Positions 1-8,538 of a stretch of 64,000 bases of DNA are shown here, piece after piece. The notes below the pieces were generated by a model. It was not told where the DNA came from. It worked only from the letters and a program-made list of their open reading frames with translations, and did not search any database. The stretch covers positions 1 through 64,000 of the forward strand of contig MGYJ01000067.1 of the NCBI GenBank assembly GCA_001801685.1, read 5' to 3'. Each line of letters starts with the position of its first letter. The stretch's first letter is position 1. The DNA is from Gammaproteobacteria bacterium RIFCSPHIGHO2_12_FULL_63_22 (lineage in GTDB: Bacteria > Pseudomonadota > Gammaproteobacteria > Xanthomonadales > Xanthomonadaceae). Made by a program: the position numbers and the translations under genes.

Positions 1-1
1 G

Positions 2-1135
2 GTCTGGGGCGGGCTGATGCGCAAGAAGACGCGCACCACCTTCACCCTGCTAGCGCTGATGGCGGCCTTCGTCTTGATCGGCCTGCTGCAGGCGGTGAAC
101 TCCGTGCTGTCGGGCGGCGCCAGCTTTTTGGGCGTGAATCGTTTGATCACCCAGGCCAAGACCAGCTTCACGCAACCGTTGCCGATGCGAATGCTGCCGC
201 AGATCGAAGCCGTGCCGGGCGTGGATTTCGTTTCGCATTCGCAGTTCTTCGGCGGCGTGTACCAGGACGCGCGTAATTTCTTCCCGCAGTTCGCGGTCAA
301 TCCGCAGCGCCTGTACGACACCTATCCGGAATGGGTGCTGCCCGAATCGCAGCGGCGCGCCTTCATCTCCACCCAGGACGGCGCGATCGCCGGCAAGCTG
401 CTGGCCGAGAAATATGGCTGGAAGGTTGGCGACATCATTCCGCTGAACTCCTTCATCTGGACCAAGACCGATGGCACGCGGGTCTGGGAATGGCGATTGG
501 TCGGGATCTTTGATGGTCGCGACGAGGAATGGTCCAAGCGCGCCAACCTGATGTACCTCAACTACGGGCAGTTCGACGAGGCGCGCGTGGCCGGCGCCAA
601 GGGCCTGGCCGGCGTATTCGTGGTCAGCGTCAACGACCCGATGCAAAGCGAACGCATCGCCGCGGAGATCGACCGCAAGTTCGAGAACTCCCCGGATGAA
701 ACCAAGAGCCAGAGCGAACAGGAATTCCAGCTCGGATTCCTCAAGCAGCTGGGCAATATCGGTTTCATCCTCAACGCGATTTCGGGCGCGGTGTTCTTCA
801 CCATCCTGATCCTGACCGGATACACGATGAGCCAGGCGGTGCGCGAGCGTGTGCCGGAACTGGCGGTGCTCAAATGCCTGGGCTTTACCGATCGCACGGT
901 GCTGGGGCTGGTGTTGGCCGAGTCACTGGTGCTGTGCCTGTTGGGCGCGCTGATGGGCATGTCCCTGGCCAGCCTGATTTCGCTCGGCATCCCGCCGGAA
1001 TATCCGATCAGCCCGAACCCTAGCGTCTGGTTGTTCGCGGGCGGCGCGGCGGTGTTCCTGGCGCTGGCGGTCGGCTTGCCGCCGGCCCTGCATGCGATGC
1101 GCATCCGCATCGTCGATGCGTTGGCGGGGCGCTGA
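2..1135 (+). CDS. ABC transporter permease, FtsX/MacB type (5' partial)
   Basis: Inner-membrane permease subunit of an ABC exporter of the MacB/FtsX class. After an N-terminal membrane segment comes a long periplasmic domain (about residues 45-245 counted from the ATG at 17). Three C-terminal membrane segments follow, with the typical family phrase ELAVLKCLGFT before the second. The frame is open to the window edge, and the codons before the ATG at 17 read VWGGL, which resembles the usual family N-terminus. The true start is therefore probably upstream of the window. The next permease begins 3 bp after the stop, so the two likely form a heterodimer. The ATPase and membrane-fusion partner would be expected upstream, outside the window. 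The substrate cannot be told. Confidence 0.85.
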   Translation, partial: VWGGLMRKKTRTTFTLLALMAAFVLIGLLQAVNSVLSGGASFLGVNRLITQAKTSFTQPLPMRMLPQIEAVPGVDFVSHSQFFGGVYQDARNFFPQFAVNPQRLYDTYPEWVLPESQRRAFISTQDGAIAGKLLAEKYGWKVGDIIPLNSFIWTKTDGTRVWEWRLVGIFDGRDEEWSKRANLMYLNYGQFDEARVAGAKGLAGVFVVSVNDPMQSERIAAEIDRKFENSPDETKSQSEQEFQLGFLKQLGNIGFILNAISGAVFFTILILTGYTMSQAVRERVPELAVLKCLGFTDRTVLGLVLAESLVLCLLGALMGMSLASLISLGIPPEYPISPNPSVWLFAGGAAVFLALAVGLPPALHAMRIRIVDALAGR

Positions 1136-1138
1136 GCC

Positions 1139-2317
1139 ATGAGCACCCTCACCCAGATCCGCGAAATCGTCCTCATGAATTTGCGCAGCATCCCGCAACG
1201 GATGGGCGCTTCGCTGGTGATCGTGATCGGCATCGGTGGCGTGGTCGGCGTGCTGGTGGCGATGCTGTCCATGTCGGCGGGCTTGGACAAGACCCTGACG
1301 GCGACCGGCAATCCCAATCGCGCCATCATCCTGCGTGGTGGATCGAACGGTGAACTCGCCAGCTTCCTCGACCGCGCCTCGAATACGCTGGTGAAGCAGG
1401 ATCCCGCCATCGCCCGCGCCGACGACGACCTGCCGCTGGCTTCGGGCGAGCTGATCGTGATTACCGAAGTGCCGCGTCGCGGCGATACCAGCGGCGCGAA
1501 TGTGTCGCTGCGCGGCGTGGAACCCAAGGCCTTCATCCTGCGCCCGGAATTGCAGCTGACGGCAGGCCGCCTGTTCCGTCCCGGGCTGCGTGAGTTGATC
1601 GTCGGTGATGGCGCGTATCGGGAATTCGGCGGCCTGGACGTCGGCGCCAAGCTGAAATTCCGCGGTTCGTACTGGACGGTGGTTGGCCGCTTCAAGACCG
1701 GCGACGCGCACGATTCCGAACTATGGGCGGATCTGGAGACGGCGCAGAATGCCTTCGGACGATCGGGTGTTTCCTCGGTGCTGGTTCGACTGACGTCGCG
1801 CGACGCGTTCGCCTCGCTGAAGAAGCGGCTGACCGAGAATCCGCAATTGAACGTGGACGTGCAGACCGAACGGGAGTTTTTCAGCGCGCAATCGGCGGGG
1901 ACGACTCGCGTCATTCGTTGGGTAACGACCGCAGTCACCATCATCATGGCCATCGGCGCATTGTTCGGCGCCTTGAACACGATGTTCTCGGCGGTGTCTG
2001 CGCGCACCGCGGAAATCGGCACCTTGCGCGCACTGGGTTTCGGCAGCGCGCCGGTCATCGCCTCGGTGATGGCGGAGGCCATGGTGCTGTCGGTGCTCGG
2101 CGGCTTGCTGGGCGCGGGCATCGCCTACGGCGTGTTCAACGGCTATTCGGTATCGACCCTTGGCGGCAACTTCACCCAGGTCGCGTTCAATTTCGCGGTG
2201 ACGCCGCGGCTGGTGATGCAGGGCCTGGTGTGGGCGTTGACGATTGGATTCATCGGCGGGCTGTTTCCCGCTGTGCGCGCGGCGCGATTGCCGGTGACGC
2301 AGGCGCTGCGTGGCTAG
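1139..2317 (+). CDS. ABC transporter permease, FtsX/MacB type
   Basis: Second permease of the pair, 392 aa. It has an N-terminal membrane anchor (about residues 20-45), a periplasmic MacB-like core, and a C-terminal FtsX domain with three membrane segments. The phrase EIGTLRALGF matches the conserved cytoplasmic loop of this family. It starts 3 bp after the upstream permease, so the two are co-transcribed and presumably co-translated. The 3' end overlaps the end of the convergent rarD gene by 4 bp. The transported molecule is unknown. Confidence 0.88.
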   Translation: MSTLTQIREIVLMNLRSIPQRMGASLVIVIGIGGVVGVLVAMLSMSAGLDKTLTATGNPNRAIILRGGSNGELASFLDRASNTLVKQDPAIARADDDLPLASGELIVITEVPRRGDTSGANVSLRGVEPKAFILRPELQLTAGRLFRPGLRELIVGDGAYREFGGLDVGAKLKFRGSYWTVVGRFKTGDAHDSELWADLETAQNAFGRSGVSSVLVRLTSRDAFASLKKRLTENPQLNVDVQTEREFFSAQSAGTTRVIRWVTTAVTIIMAIGALFGALNTMFSAVSARTAEIGTLRALGFGSAPVIASVMAEAMVLSVLGGLLGAGIAYGVFNGYSVSTLGGNFTQVAFNFAVTPRLVMQGLVWALTIGFIGGLFPAVRAARLPVTQALRG

Positions 2318-3225
2318 GCCGCGGCCAACGCAGACCGTTGCCGCGCGCGTCGCCATCCATCGCCGGCAAAAATCACCAACCCGGCCCAGATGAAAGCGAA
2401 GCCGACCAGGCGATCGCTGTCGAAGGCTTCGTGGAAGATGAAGACGCCGGTGAGGAATTGCAGTGTCGGCGCGATGTACTGGATGACGCCGACGGTCGAT
2501 AGCTTGATGCGCCGCACCGCGAATGAAAAGCCGATCAGCGGCAAGGCCGTCAGCGCGCCACCGAAGATCAGCAAGGCATCCACGCCGGTGCCCCAGGCGC
2601 CAAAGAAGCCGCCCTGCCCGTGGCTTTCGACCCACAGCAGCATCAGCAAGGCGGGCGCGAACAGATAGACGCTTTCCACGCCAAGGCCGGCGACGGCATC
2701 GATGGACAGCAACTTGCGCAGCAAGCCGTACAGCGCGAACGACAAGGCGAGGCAGATGGCGATCCATGGCGGCTGTCCGAACTGGATGGTCAGCCAGGCC
2801 ACGCCCACCACCGCCAGTGCCACGGAAATCCATTGTGCGCGGCTGAGGCGTTCGTGCAGGAAGGCCACACCGAGCACCACATTCAGCAGCGGATTGATGA
2901 AGTAGCCCAGGCTGCTTTCGACCACGTGGCCGGCATTCACCGCCCAGATGTACAGGGCCCAGTTCGAGCCGATCAGCAGGCTGCTCAGCGCCAGCATCCA
3001 GGCGGCGCGTGGACGCGCAAGCGCGGCGCGCAACCAACCGCGGCCTTGCGACCACGACAGCCAGGCCACCACCAGCAGGGTGCTCCAGACCACGCGGTGG
3101 GCGACGATCTGCAGCGACGGCACCACCTTCAGGAAATGCCAGTACAGCGGCATCATTCCCCAGATGACGAACGAGCCCACTGCCACCCACAGGCCATTCC
3201 GTGCCTCGTGCTGGGCCGGGCTCAT
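2314..3225 (-). CDS. rarD: EamA family transporter RarD
   Basis: Ten-helix drug/metabolite transporter of the inner membrane, 303 aa. The N-terminus reads as typical RarD, with G-L-W-V-A-V-G-S-F-V-I-W-G-M-M-P-L-Y-W early and a second EamA repeat in the C-terminal half. RarD proteins were named for chloramphenicol sensitivity, but the physiological substrate is not established. The start codon overlaps the stop of the upstream yedA-like gene by 4 bp (ATGA), so both exporters form one transcription unit. Confidence 0.88.
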   Translation of the reverse strand: MSPAQHEARNGLWVAVGSFVIWGMMPLYWHFLKVVPSLQIVAHRVVWSTLLVVAWLSWSQGRGWLRAALARPRAAWMLALSSLLIGSNWALYIWAVNAGHVVESSLGYFINPLLNVVLGVAFLHERLSRAQWISVALAVVGVAWLTIQFGQPPWIAICLALSFALYGLLRKLLSIDAVAGLGVESVYLFAPALLMLLWVESHGQGGFFGAWGTGVDALLIFGGALTALPLIGFSFAVRRIKLSTVGVIQYIAPTLQFLTGVFIFHEAFDSDRLVGFAFIWAGLVIFAGDGWRRARQRSALAAA

Positions 3226-4124
3226 GCCCTCGCCTTGGCGCGGGTGATGATGAATACGCCAAACAGGATGACCGCCATCGCGCCGACCATGCGTGAGTCC
3301 ACGTGCTCGCCCAGCGTCAGCATGCCGAGCAGCACCGCGATCGGCGGATTGACGTAGGCATAACTGGTGGCCAGCGCCGGCCTTACGTGCAGCAGCAACC
3401 AGGAGTACGCCGAGTAGGCGATGATCGAACCGAAAGTAATCAGGTACAGCAGCGCCAGCGTCGGCCGCAGCGACGGCACTTCATGCATGCGCTCGCCCAG
3501 CACCAGGCCGAGCACGCCCATCATCACGCCACCGCACAACATTTGCGCCGCGGTATTCATGAAGGGCGCGGCCAAGTCGCGGTCGCGGCTCCAGACCGAG
3601 CCGAAGGCCCACGACAGCGTCGCGACCAGCAGCGCGAGCATGCCTGGAATGCTTGCGCTCATCGCGCTGCCGAAGTTGAGCCAGACCACGCCGGCGAAGC
3701 CGACGCCGAGGCCCAGCCATTCCAACCGGCTCGGATGCCTGCCAACGAACGCACTGAACATGCCGACCCACAGCGGCATTGACGCGATGGCGACGGCTGC
3801 CAGTCCACTGCTGACCGTCATCTCGGCGAAATTCACCAACCCGTTTCCCAGCATCACCAGCAGCAGGCCCAGCACCATCGCGTTGCGCCACTGCATGCGC
3901 GTGGGCGGCGCATGGCCGCGCCAGCGCAGGAAGGCATAGAGCAAGCCACCCGCTGCGATGAAGCGAATGCCTCCCATCAGGAACGGCGGATAGCCATCCA
4001 GGGCGATGCGGATGCCGAGGTAGGTCGAACCCCAGATCAGGTAGACCGAGGCCAGGGCCAGCGCCACGTGCAGTGGCTTGACGGCAGCGGCCTGGGGGGC
4101 GACGGCGGAGGGAATGCTGCTCAT
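3222..4124 (-). CDS. yedA: EamA family drug/metabolite exporter, YedA-like
   Basis: Inner-membrane protein of about 300 aa with two EamA repeats and ten hydrophobic segments. The phrase IWGSTYLGIRIA in the first helix is characteristic of YedA-type exporters. I chose the ATG at 4124 (MSSIPSAV). An upstream in-frame ATG at 4175 would add 17 polar residues that fit the family poorly. The Lrp-type regulator at 4238 is divergent, 113 bp away, and is a natural candidate regulator of this exporter and rarD. Substrate unknown. Confidence 0.82.
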   Translation of the reverse strand: MSSIPSAVAPQAAAVKPLHVALALASVYLIWGSTYLGIRIALDGYPPFLMGGIRFIAAGGLLYAFLRWRGHAPPTRMQWRNAMVLGLLLVMLGNGLVNFAEMTVSSGLAAVAIASMPLWVGMFSAFVGRHPSRLEWLGLGVGFAGVVWLNFGSAMSASIPGMLALLVATLSWAFGSVWSRDRDLAAPFMNTAAQMLCGGVMMGVLGLVLGERMHEVPSLRPTLALLYLITFGSIIAYSAYSWLLLHVRPALATSYAYVNPPIAVLLGMLTLGEHVDSRMVGAMAVILFGVFIITRAKARA

Positions 4125-4237
4125 GACGGATCGGGACTCAGCTTCGGTGGCGCCGGAGGGCGGCGCAAGCAACACAGACTAGCGACAGCGCAAGAATAGC
4201 GATTGAAAAAAACCACGCCGGGACGCAAAATTATTGC

Positions 4238-4735
4238 GTGGCGAAAAACCCGCTCGCACTCGATGAAATCGACCACCGCCTGCTGGCGCTGGTGCAGCGC
4301 GACGCCGACGTGACGCTGACGGCGCTGGGCGATGCAATCGGGCTGTCGGCCAGCGCCGTGCAACGCCGGCTCACCCGTTACCGAAAGGCCGGCCTGCTAC
4401 GACAAGTGGCGGTGCTGGACCCGAAGATGCTCAGCAATACCAATCTTTCGGCCGTGCTGGTGACGATGGAACGCGATTCGGCCAAGGAACACGCCACCTT
4501 CTGCGCCCGCATGCGCGCCGCGCCCGAGGTGCAGCAGTGCTACGTGCTGGCCGGCGAGTGGGATTACCTGGTGCTGCTGACCAGCAGCAGCCTGGCCCAC
4601 TACCGCGAACTCGCCGAGCGCCTGTTCATTGATGAGGGCGCGATCCGCCGTTACGAAACGCATATGGTGTTCGAGCCGGTGAAGCTGGGCCTCGCCCTGC
4701 CCACCCGGCAATCGTCGCCGCGGCGGCGCAAGTAA
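4238..4735 (+). CDS. Lrp/AsnC family transcriptional regulator
   Basis: Feast/famine regulator of 165 aa. Residues 1-60 form the winged helix-turn-helix (LDEIDHRLLALVQRDADV, then a Ser/Ala-rich recognition helix and a VQRRLTRYRKAG segment). The C-terminal half is the RAM effector-binding domain, with the typical V-L-A-G-E-W-D-Y-L segment. Translation starts at GTG 4238. It is divergent from the yedA-rarD exporter pair; Lrp-type regulators often control adjacent amino-acid exporters, so that link is an inference from position. Confidence 0.88.
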   Translation: MAKNPLALDEIDHRLLALVQRDADVTLTALGDAIGLSASAVQRRLTRYRKAGLLRQVAVLDPKMLSNTNLSAVLVTMERDSAKEHATFCARMRAAPEVQQCYVLAGEWDYLVLLTSSSLAHYRELAERLFIDEGAIRRYETHMVFEPVKLGLALPTRQSSPRRRK

Positions 4736-4741
4736 CGCGTT

Positions 4742-5569
4742 TCAGGCAACGCGTTCGCGTTGCAGCAAGGTGTCTTTCAAGGGCAGGCCCCAGCGATAGC
4801 CGCCCAGCGATCCGTCTCCGCGAATGATGCGATGGCAAGGCACGATCACCGCCAACCGATTCTGCGCGCAAGCCCGCGCCACGGCGCGCGCTGCGCTGGG
4901 CTTGCCCAAGGACTCGGCAAGTTGCGCGTAACTCAGCGTCTGGCCCGGCGGAATCTTCATCAGCGCCTGCCACACCCGCTGCTGGAACGCGGTACCGATC
5001 AGTTCCACGTCCACTGCGCCGGATCGGCCATTGAGCATGCACGCCACTTCGCGCACCCGCGGCGCCAGGAACTCATCGCGCCCTTCCTGCACATGGCTGA
5101 TATCGGCCTTCGGAAACTCGCCGCGCAATTCCGCCTCAAGCGCGGTCGCGTCATCACCCAGCGCTATCGAACACAAGCCGCGCTCGGTGGCGGCGACCAG
5201 CGCCAGGCCCAGTGCGGTTTCAATGATGGTCCATCGAATCTGCATGCCTTCTCCGCCGCGCCGATAGGCGCCCGGCAACATCCCCAGACGAGCCGCGCCG
5301 TCTTCATACACGCGGCTACTTGATCCATATCCAGCCTCGTACAAAGCCCGCGTGACATCGCCGCTACCACGCAACTCACGCTTCAATGTCGCCAACTTCT
5401 TCTGCGCCCGATACTCCGCCGGGCTCAAGCCAAACGCCGCCCGAAACCGCCGCTGCAGATGGGTCGGGCTAAGACCAACAGCAGCACCCAAGGCGTCCAG
5501 GCTGTAGTCGCCGCCATCTAGCAGAGTTCGGGCTTTGTCGAGCCGGGGATCGGGAGTGGTCATTTCCAT
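4742..5569 (-). CDS. AraC-HTH / methylated-DNA-protein-cysteine methyltransferase (Ada-like, lacks N-terminal Zn domain)
   Basis: DNA alkylation repair protein of 275 aa. Residues 1-105 form an AraC-type helix-turn-helix (LDALGAAVGLSPTHLQRRF). Residues about 110-270 form the O6-alkylguanine transferase, with active-site motif PCHR within VIVPCHRIIRGDG. Full-length Ada is about 350 aa and begins with a zinc-binding domain carrying the Cys that accepts methyl groups from phosphotriesters; that domain is absent. The protein can probably repair O6-methylguanine, but the methylphosphotriester switch that turns Ada into an activator is missing. The 3' end lies 6 bp from the end of the convergent Lrp-type gene. 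Confidence 0.88.
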   Translation of the reverse strand: MEMTTPDPRLDKARTLLDGGDYSLDALGAAVGLSPTHLQRRFRAAFGLSPAEYRAQKKLATLKRELRGSGDVTRALYEAGYGSSSRVYEDGAARLGMLPGAYRRGGEGMQIRWTIIETALGLALVAATERGLCSIALGDDATALEAELRGEFPKADISHVQEGRDEFLAPRVREVACMLNGRSGAVDVELIGTAFQQRVWQALMKIPPGQTLSYAQLAESLGKPSAARAVARACAQNRLAVIVPCHRIIRGDGSLGGYRWGLPLKDTLLQRERVA

Positions 5570-5708
5570 GCGCCCAGATTATCCCTCTGCCCCCCGCCTT
5601 GGTATCCGATTCTTGCTCGGTTTGAATGTCCAGAATTGGCGCGCGTCGCCGGGCAGAAGCAAAGAGAGGGCACACGTGGCTCCATCACGTGACAAGCGGC
5701 GCTTCGAC

Positions 5709-5947
5709 AGACTAAGGACCAGGCCGGCGACCCCGTCTATTACCTCTCTGACCCTGCCATTCGCCGAGACGAAGTGGAAGCCTTGGATGGGTACCTGGTC
5801 GTGAGGACAGCAGGACTGAACTACGGACTACGTCTGGGAGCGGGGGGCGGTGTTTGCTTCGACAAGTCGCGCGAGCGCCGACAGGCGCGAGTGCAGCGAC
5901 TCGAAGTGAATACCGACCCCTGCCTCGCCGTAACGCGTAACCGCTAG
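5709..5947 (+). pseudogene. Open frame without start codon, possible gene remnant
   Basis: Within the 440-bp gap between the Ada-like gene and the hydrolase, one frame is open from a TGA near 5706 to TAG at 5945-5947. From 5729 it reads DPVYYLSDPAIRRDEVEALD and continues with protein-like composition. No ATG occurs in frame; two internal GTG codons exist without a convincing ribosome site. It looks like the C-terminal part of a decayed gene of unknown family. The rest of the gap (5570-5708 and 5948-6009) holds nothing recognisable except a CGGAGA ribosome site just before 6010. Confidence 0.3.
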
Positions 5948-6009
5948 TACGCTAATCCGCTCTCAAAGGCTTAACAACCCCGCAGCTATCCTTCGACCTC
6001 GACCGGAGA

Positions 6010-6921
6010 ATGAAAATGACCGACAAGAAACGACTGACCGCCGACGATTTCGACCCGAAGGTGATGCGGCTGTTCGACCAGTACGTGCACGGCCAGATCG
6101 ATCGCCGCGGCTTCCTCACCGGCGCCGGCCAGATGGCGATAAGCGCGGCGGCGGCGACCGGACTGTTGGCGGCATTGAGCCCGAACTTCGCGGCGGCGCA
6201 ACAGATCAAGCCGGATGACAAGCGCCTGAAAGCCGAGTACGTCGAATTCGATTCGCCGAACGGTTACGGCAAGGCGCGTGGTTATCTGGTCCGACCGGCC
6301 AATTCGAAGGGACCTTTGCCGGTCGTGTTGGTCGTGCACGAGAACCGCGGCCTGAATCCGCATATCGAGGATGTGGCGCGACGATTCGCGCTGGAGAACT
6401 ACATCGCGTTCGCACCCGATGCCTTGTTCCCGCTCGGTGGTTATCCGGGTGACGAGGATTCGGCGCGCACGCTGTTCGGCAAGCTCGACCAGGCCAAGAC
6501 GAAAGAGGATTTCCTGGCGGCGGTCACGATGCTGGCGACGCTGAAGGGCAGCAACGGGCGCCTGGGCGCGGTCGGCTTCTGCTACGGCGGCGGCATGGTC
6601 AATTTCCTGGCGACGCGCGTGCCGACGCTGGCTGCCGCTGCGCCGTTCTATGGCCAGGGCGCGCCGCTGGAAGACGTAGCGATGATCAAGGCGGAAATGC
6701 TGGTGGTGCTGGCCGCCACCGACGAGCGCATCAACGCAGCATGGCCCGCGTACGAAGCAGCCTTGAAGGAAGCGAAAGTGAAATACACCAGCTTCCAGCC
6801 CGCCGGCACGCAACACGGCTTCCACAACGACACCACGCCGCGTTACGACGAGAAGGCGGCGCATCAGGCGTGGGAGCTGACGACGGCGCTGTTCGAACGA
6901 AAGCTGCGCAAAGAGGTTTGA
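6010..6921 (+). CDS. Dienelactone hydrolase family protein, Tat-exported
   Basis: Alpha/beta hydrolase of 303 aa. A twin-arginine signal lies at about residues 34-64: DRRGFLTGAG followed by an Ala-rich hydrophobic stretch ending in AAAQQ. This predicts folded export to the periplasm. The catalytic triad of the family is visible as Cys in GFCYGGG, Asp in ATDERI, and His in QHGFHND. The overall pattern resembles YghX/carboxymethylenebutenolidase-like proteins, whose natural substrate is unclear. A ribosome site CGGAGA precedes the ATG. It is a single gene with no obvious operon partner. Confidence 0.85.
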   Translation: MKMTDKKRLTADDFDPKVMRLFDQYVHGQIDRRGFLTGAGQMAISAAAATGLLAALSPNFAAAQQIKPDDKRLKAEYVEFDSPNGYGKARGYLVRPANSKGPLPVVLVVHENRGLNPHIEDVARRFALENYIAFAPDALFPLGGYPGDEDSARTLFGKLDQAKTKEDFLAAVTMLATLKGSNGRLGAVGFCYGGGMVNFLATRVPTLAAAAPFYGQGAPLEDVAMIKAEMLVVLAATDERINAAWPAYEAALKEAKVKYTSFQPAGTQHGFHNDTTPRYDEKAAHQAWELTTALFERKLRKEV

Positions 6922-7032
6922 ATCCTGGGTCACCGGATGGCCGCGATCGACGACCTGCTTGACCGCCTTGACCTCCCAATGGCGTTTGTTTAGCCAGGTG
7001 TCCTCAGCTTCTCGACCTGCAGGGGGAATTCA

Positions 7033-8379
7033 ATGATCACCTTGAAAAAACTCGCACTCGCCGCCGGCGTATGTGCCGCCGGCATCCTGGGCGCGACCAC
7101 CACATTCGCGCAGTCCGCGGACGGATTCCACGCCATCCAGGTTTTCCCGGTCGTGGTGGACACCGCCAGCTTTACCCAGCGCTTCACGTTTCGTAACCCC
7201 AACGCCACGAGCCTGTCCATCGCGCCGACTTACTTCCCCGGTACGGGCACGGCAACGGCCAACTCCGTTCCCTGCCCTGCCATCGTGATCGCGGCCGATA
7301 GCGACAAGACCTTCAACACTCTGCGCGACGTTTGCCCGGCATTGGCGGCCGGCTCGAACTTCGGCTTCCTGTACACATCGTCGAACAACGTCGCTGCCTA
7401 CTCGGGATTTTCCCGCGTGGCGAACCCGCAAGGCAACGGCTTCAGCGTCGAGGCCTTCTCGGCAAACACATTTACTTCCGCCACGTCCTCGGTCTCCGGC
7501 ATTCGCCGACTGGCGGCAGGCGGTGGCGCCCCGGCGTTCCAGACCAACTGCTTCGTGGCCAATCTCAATGACGTTGTGCCGGAGGCCGTGCCGGTCACTA
7601 CCAGTATCAATGTGTCGGTGTTCAGCAGCACCAATGTGCAGCTCGGCGCGACCACTGCAGTCGCTCTGGCGCCCGGCAAGCTCACCCGCCTGCTTGACGC
7701 GTTCGCTGCCGTTGGCGCCCCCGGGGGCGACCACGACAATGCCCGCGTCAGGTTCTTCGAGCTGGGGGGCGGCGAACCGGCGCTCATGTCGTTCTGCACC
7801 GTGCAGGACAACACCAGCTTCGGCGCGGACTTCCGCATTGCCAAGCAGGAGAGTTCCAGTGGTAGTTCGGATGCAGCAAATGGCTCCGTGATGGGTCCGC
7901 AGGACGACAGTGCCAGGCGCGACATGACGGCCAGCGAAGACGTCAGGATGAATTCAGGGGGAGCGAACGTGATAACGCGCACCTTCGTGATTCCTGGCCA
8001 GACTTTCCCTCCAAACTTCACCGGATTCAGCAATACCCACGTGATGTACTTCCGGCATCCTGATTGGGTGTCATGCGAAATCATCGATCCGGCCACGGGC
8101 GTGCGCGCACTCTTCAGCCATAACCTCGAAATGCGGATGCTGGCCGACGATGGCGTCACCGTGCTGGCCGGCGGTAACGACCAGCAGGGGTTCTCGCCGA
8201 TTTACCTTGGCGACAAACGCTCGCGCAATGCAGGCTCGAATACCCGGTACACCATCGAAGTAGAGACCATGATTGTCGATGTCGTCGGTTCCAGGCCATA
8301 TCGGTTGCATTGCCAAAGCGGCAGCGGCAGCACGGCCGGCGATGTTCTTCGCTACCAGGAACTCGTTAATCGGTTCTAA
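7033..8379 (+). CDS. Secreted protein of unknown function
   Basis: 448 aa with a clear Sec signal peptide (MITLKKLALAAGVCAAGILG, then TTTFAQ with probable cleavage after the Ala of FAQ). The mature part is rich in Ser, Thr, Asn and Phe and carries scattered Cys residues that could form disulfides; the look is beta-rich and exported. I do not recognise a family or catalytic motif. A purine-rich AGGGGG lies about 8 bp before the ATG, which supports the start. It stands alone between the hydrolase gene and the convergent prc gene. Confidence 0.7.
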   Translation: MITLKKLALAAGVCAAGILGATTTFAQSADGFHAIQVFPVVVDTASFTQRFTFRNPNATSLSIAPTYFPGTGTATANSVPCPAIVIAADSDKTFNTLRDVCPALAAGSNFGFLYTSSNNVAAYSGFSRVANPQGNGFSVEAFSANTFTSATSSVSGIRRLAAGGGAPAFQTNCFVANLNDVVPEAVPVTTSINVSVFSSTNVQLGATTAVALAPGKLTRLLDAFAAVGAPGGDHDNARVRFFELGGGEPALMSFCTVQDNTSFGADFRIAKQESSSGSSDAANGSVMGPQDDSARRDMTASEDVRMNSGGANVITRTFVIPGQTFPPNFTGFSNTHVMYFRHPDWVSCEIIDPATGVRALFSHNLEMRMLADDGVTVLAGGNDQQGFSPIYLGDKRSRNAGSNTRYTIEVETMIVDVVGSRPYRLHCQSGSGSTAGDVLRYQELVNRF

Positions 8380-8538
8380 CAGGATTTTTTTCATGGGCGG
8401 GGCGGAGCTCAGCCCCTCATCCGAGTGCGCCAGCCCTGGCTGGCTTCTATATTGCGGACGCCCGGAAGGGGCGCCGGAGAGGGCGCCGCCGGAGGATTAT
8501 TTCAACACACGCAGGTGAACGCCTAAGAGTCTCCGGAA

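Noticed and set aside
50..646. Long minus-strand open frames opposite the ABC permeases and many other genes
   Set aside because: They mirror GC-rich codon use of the real genes, lack domains and ribosome sites, and conflict with strongly supported genes.
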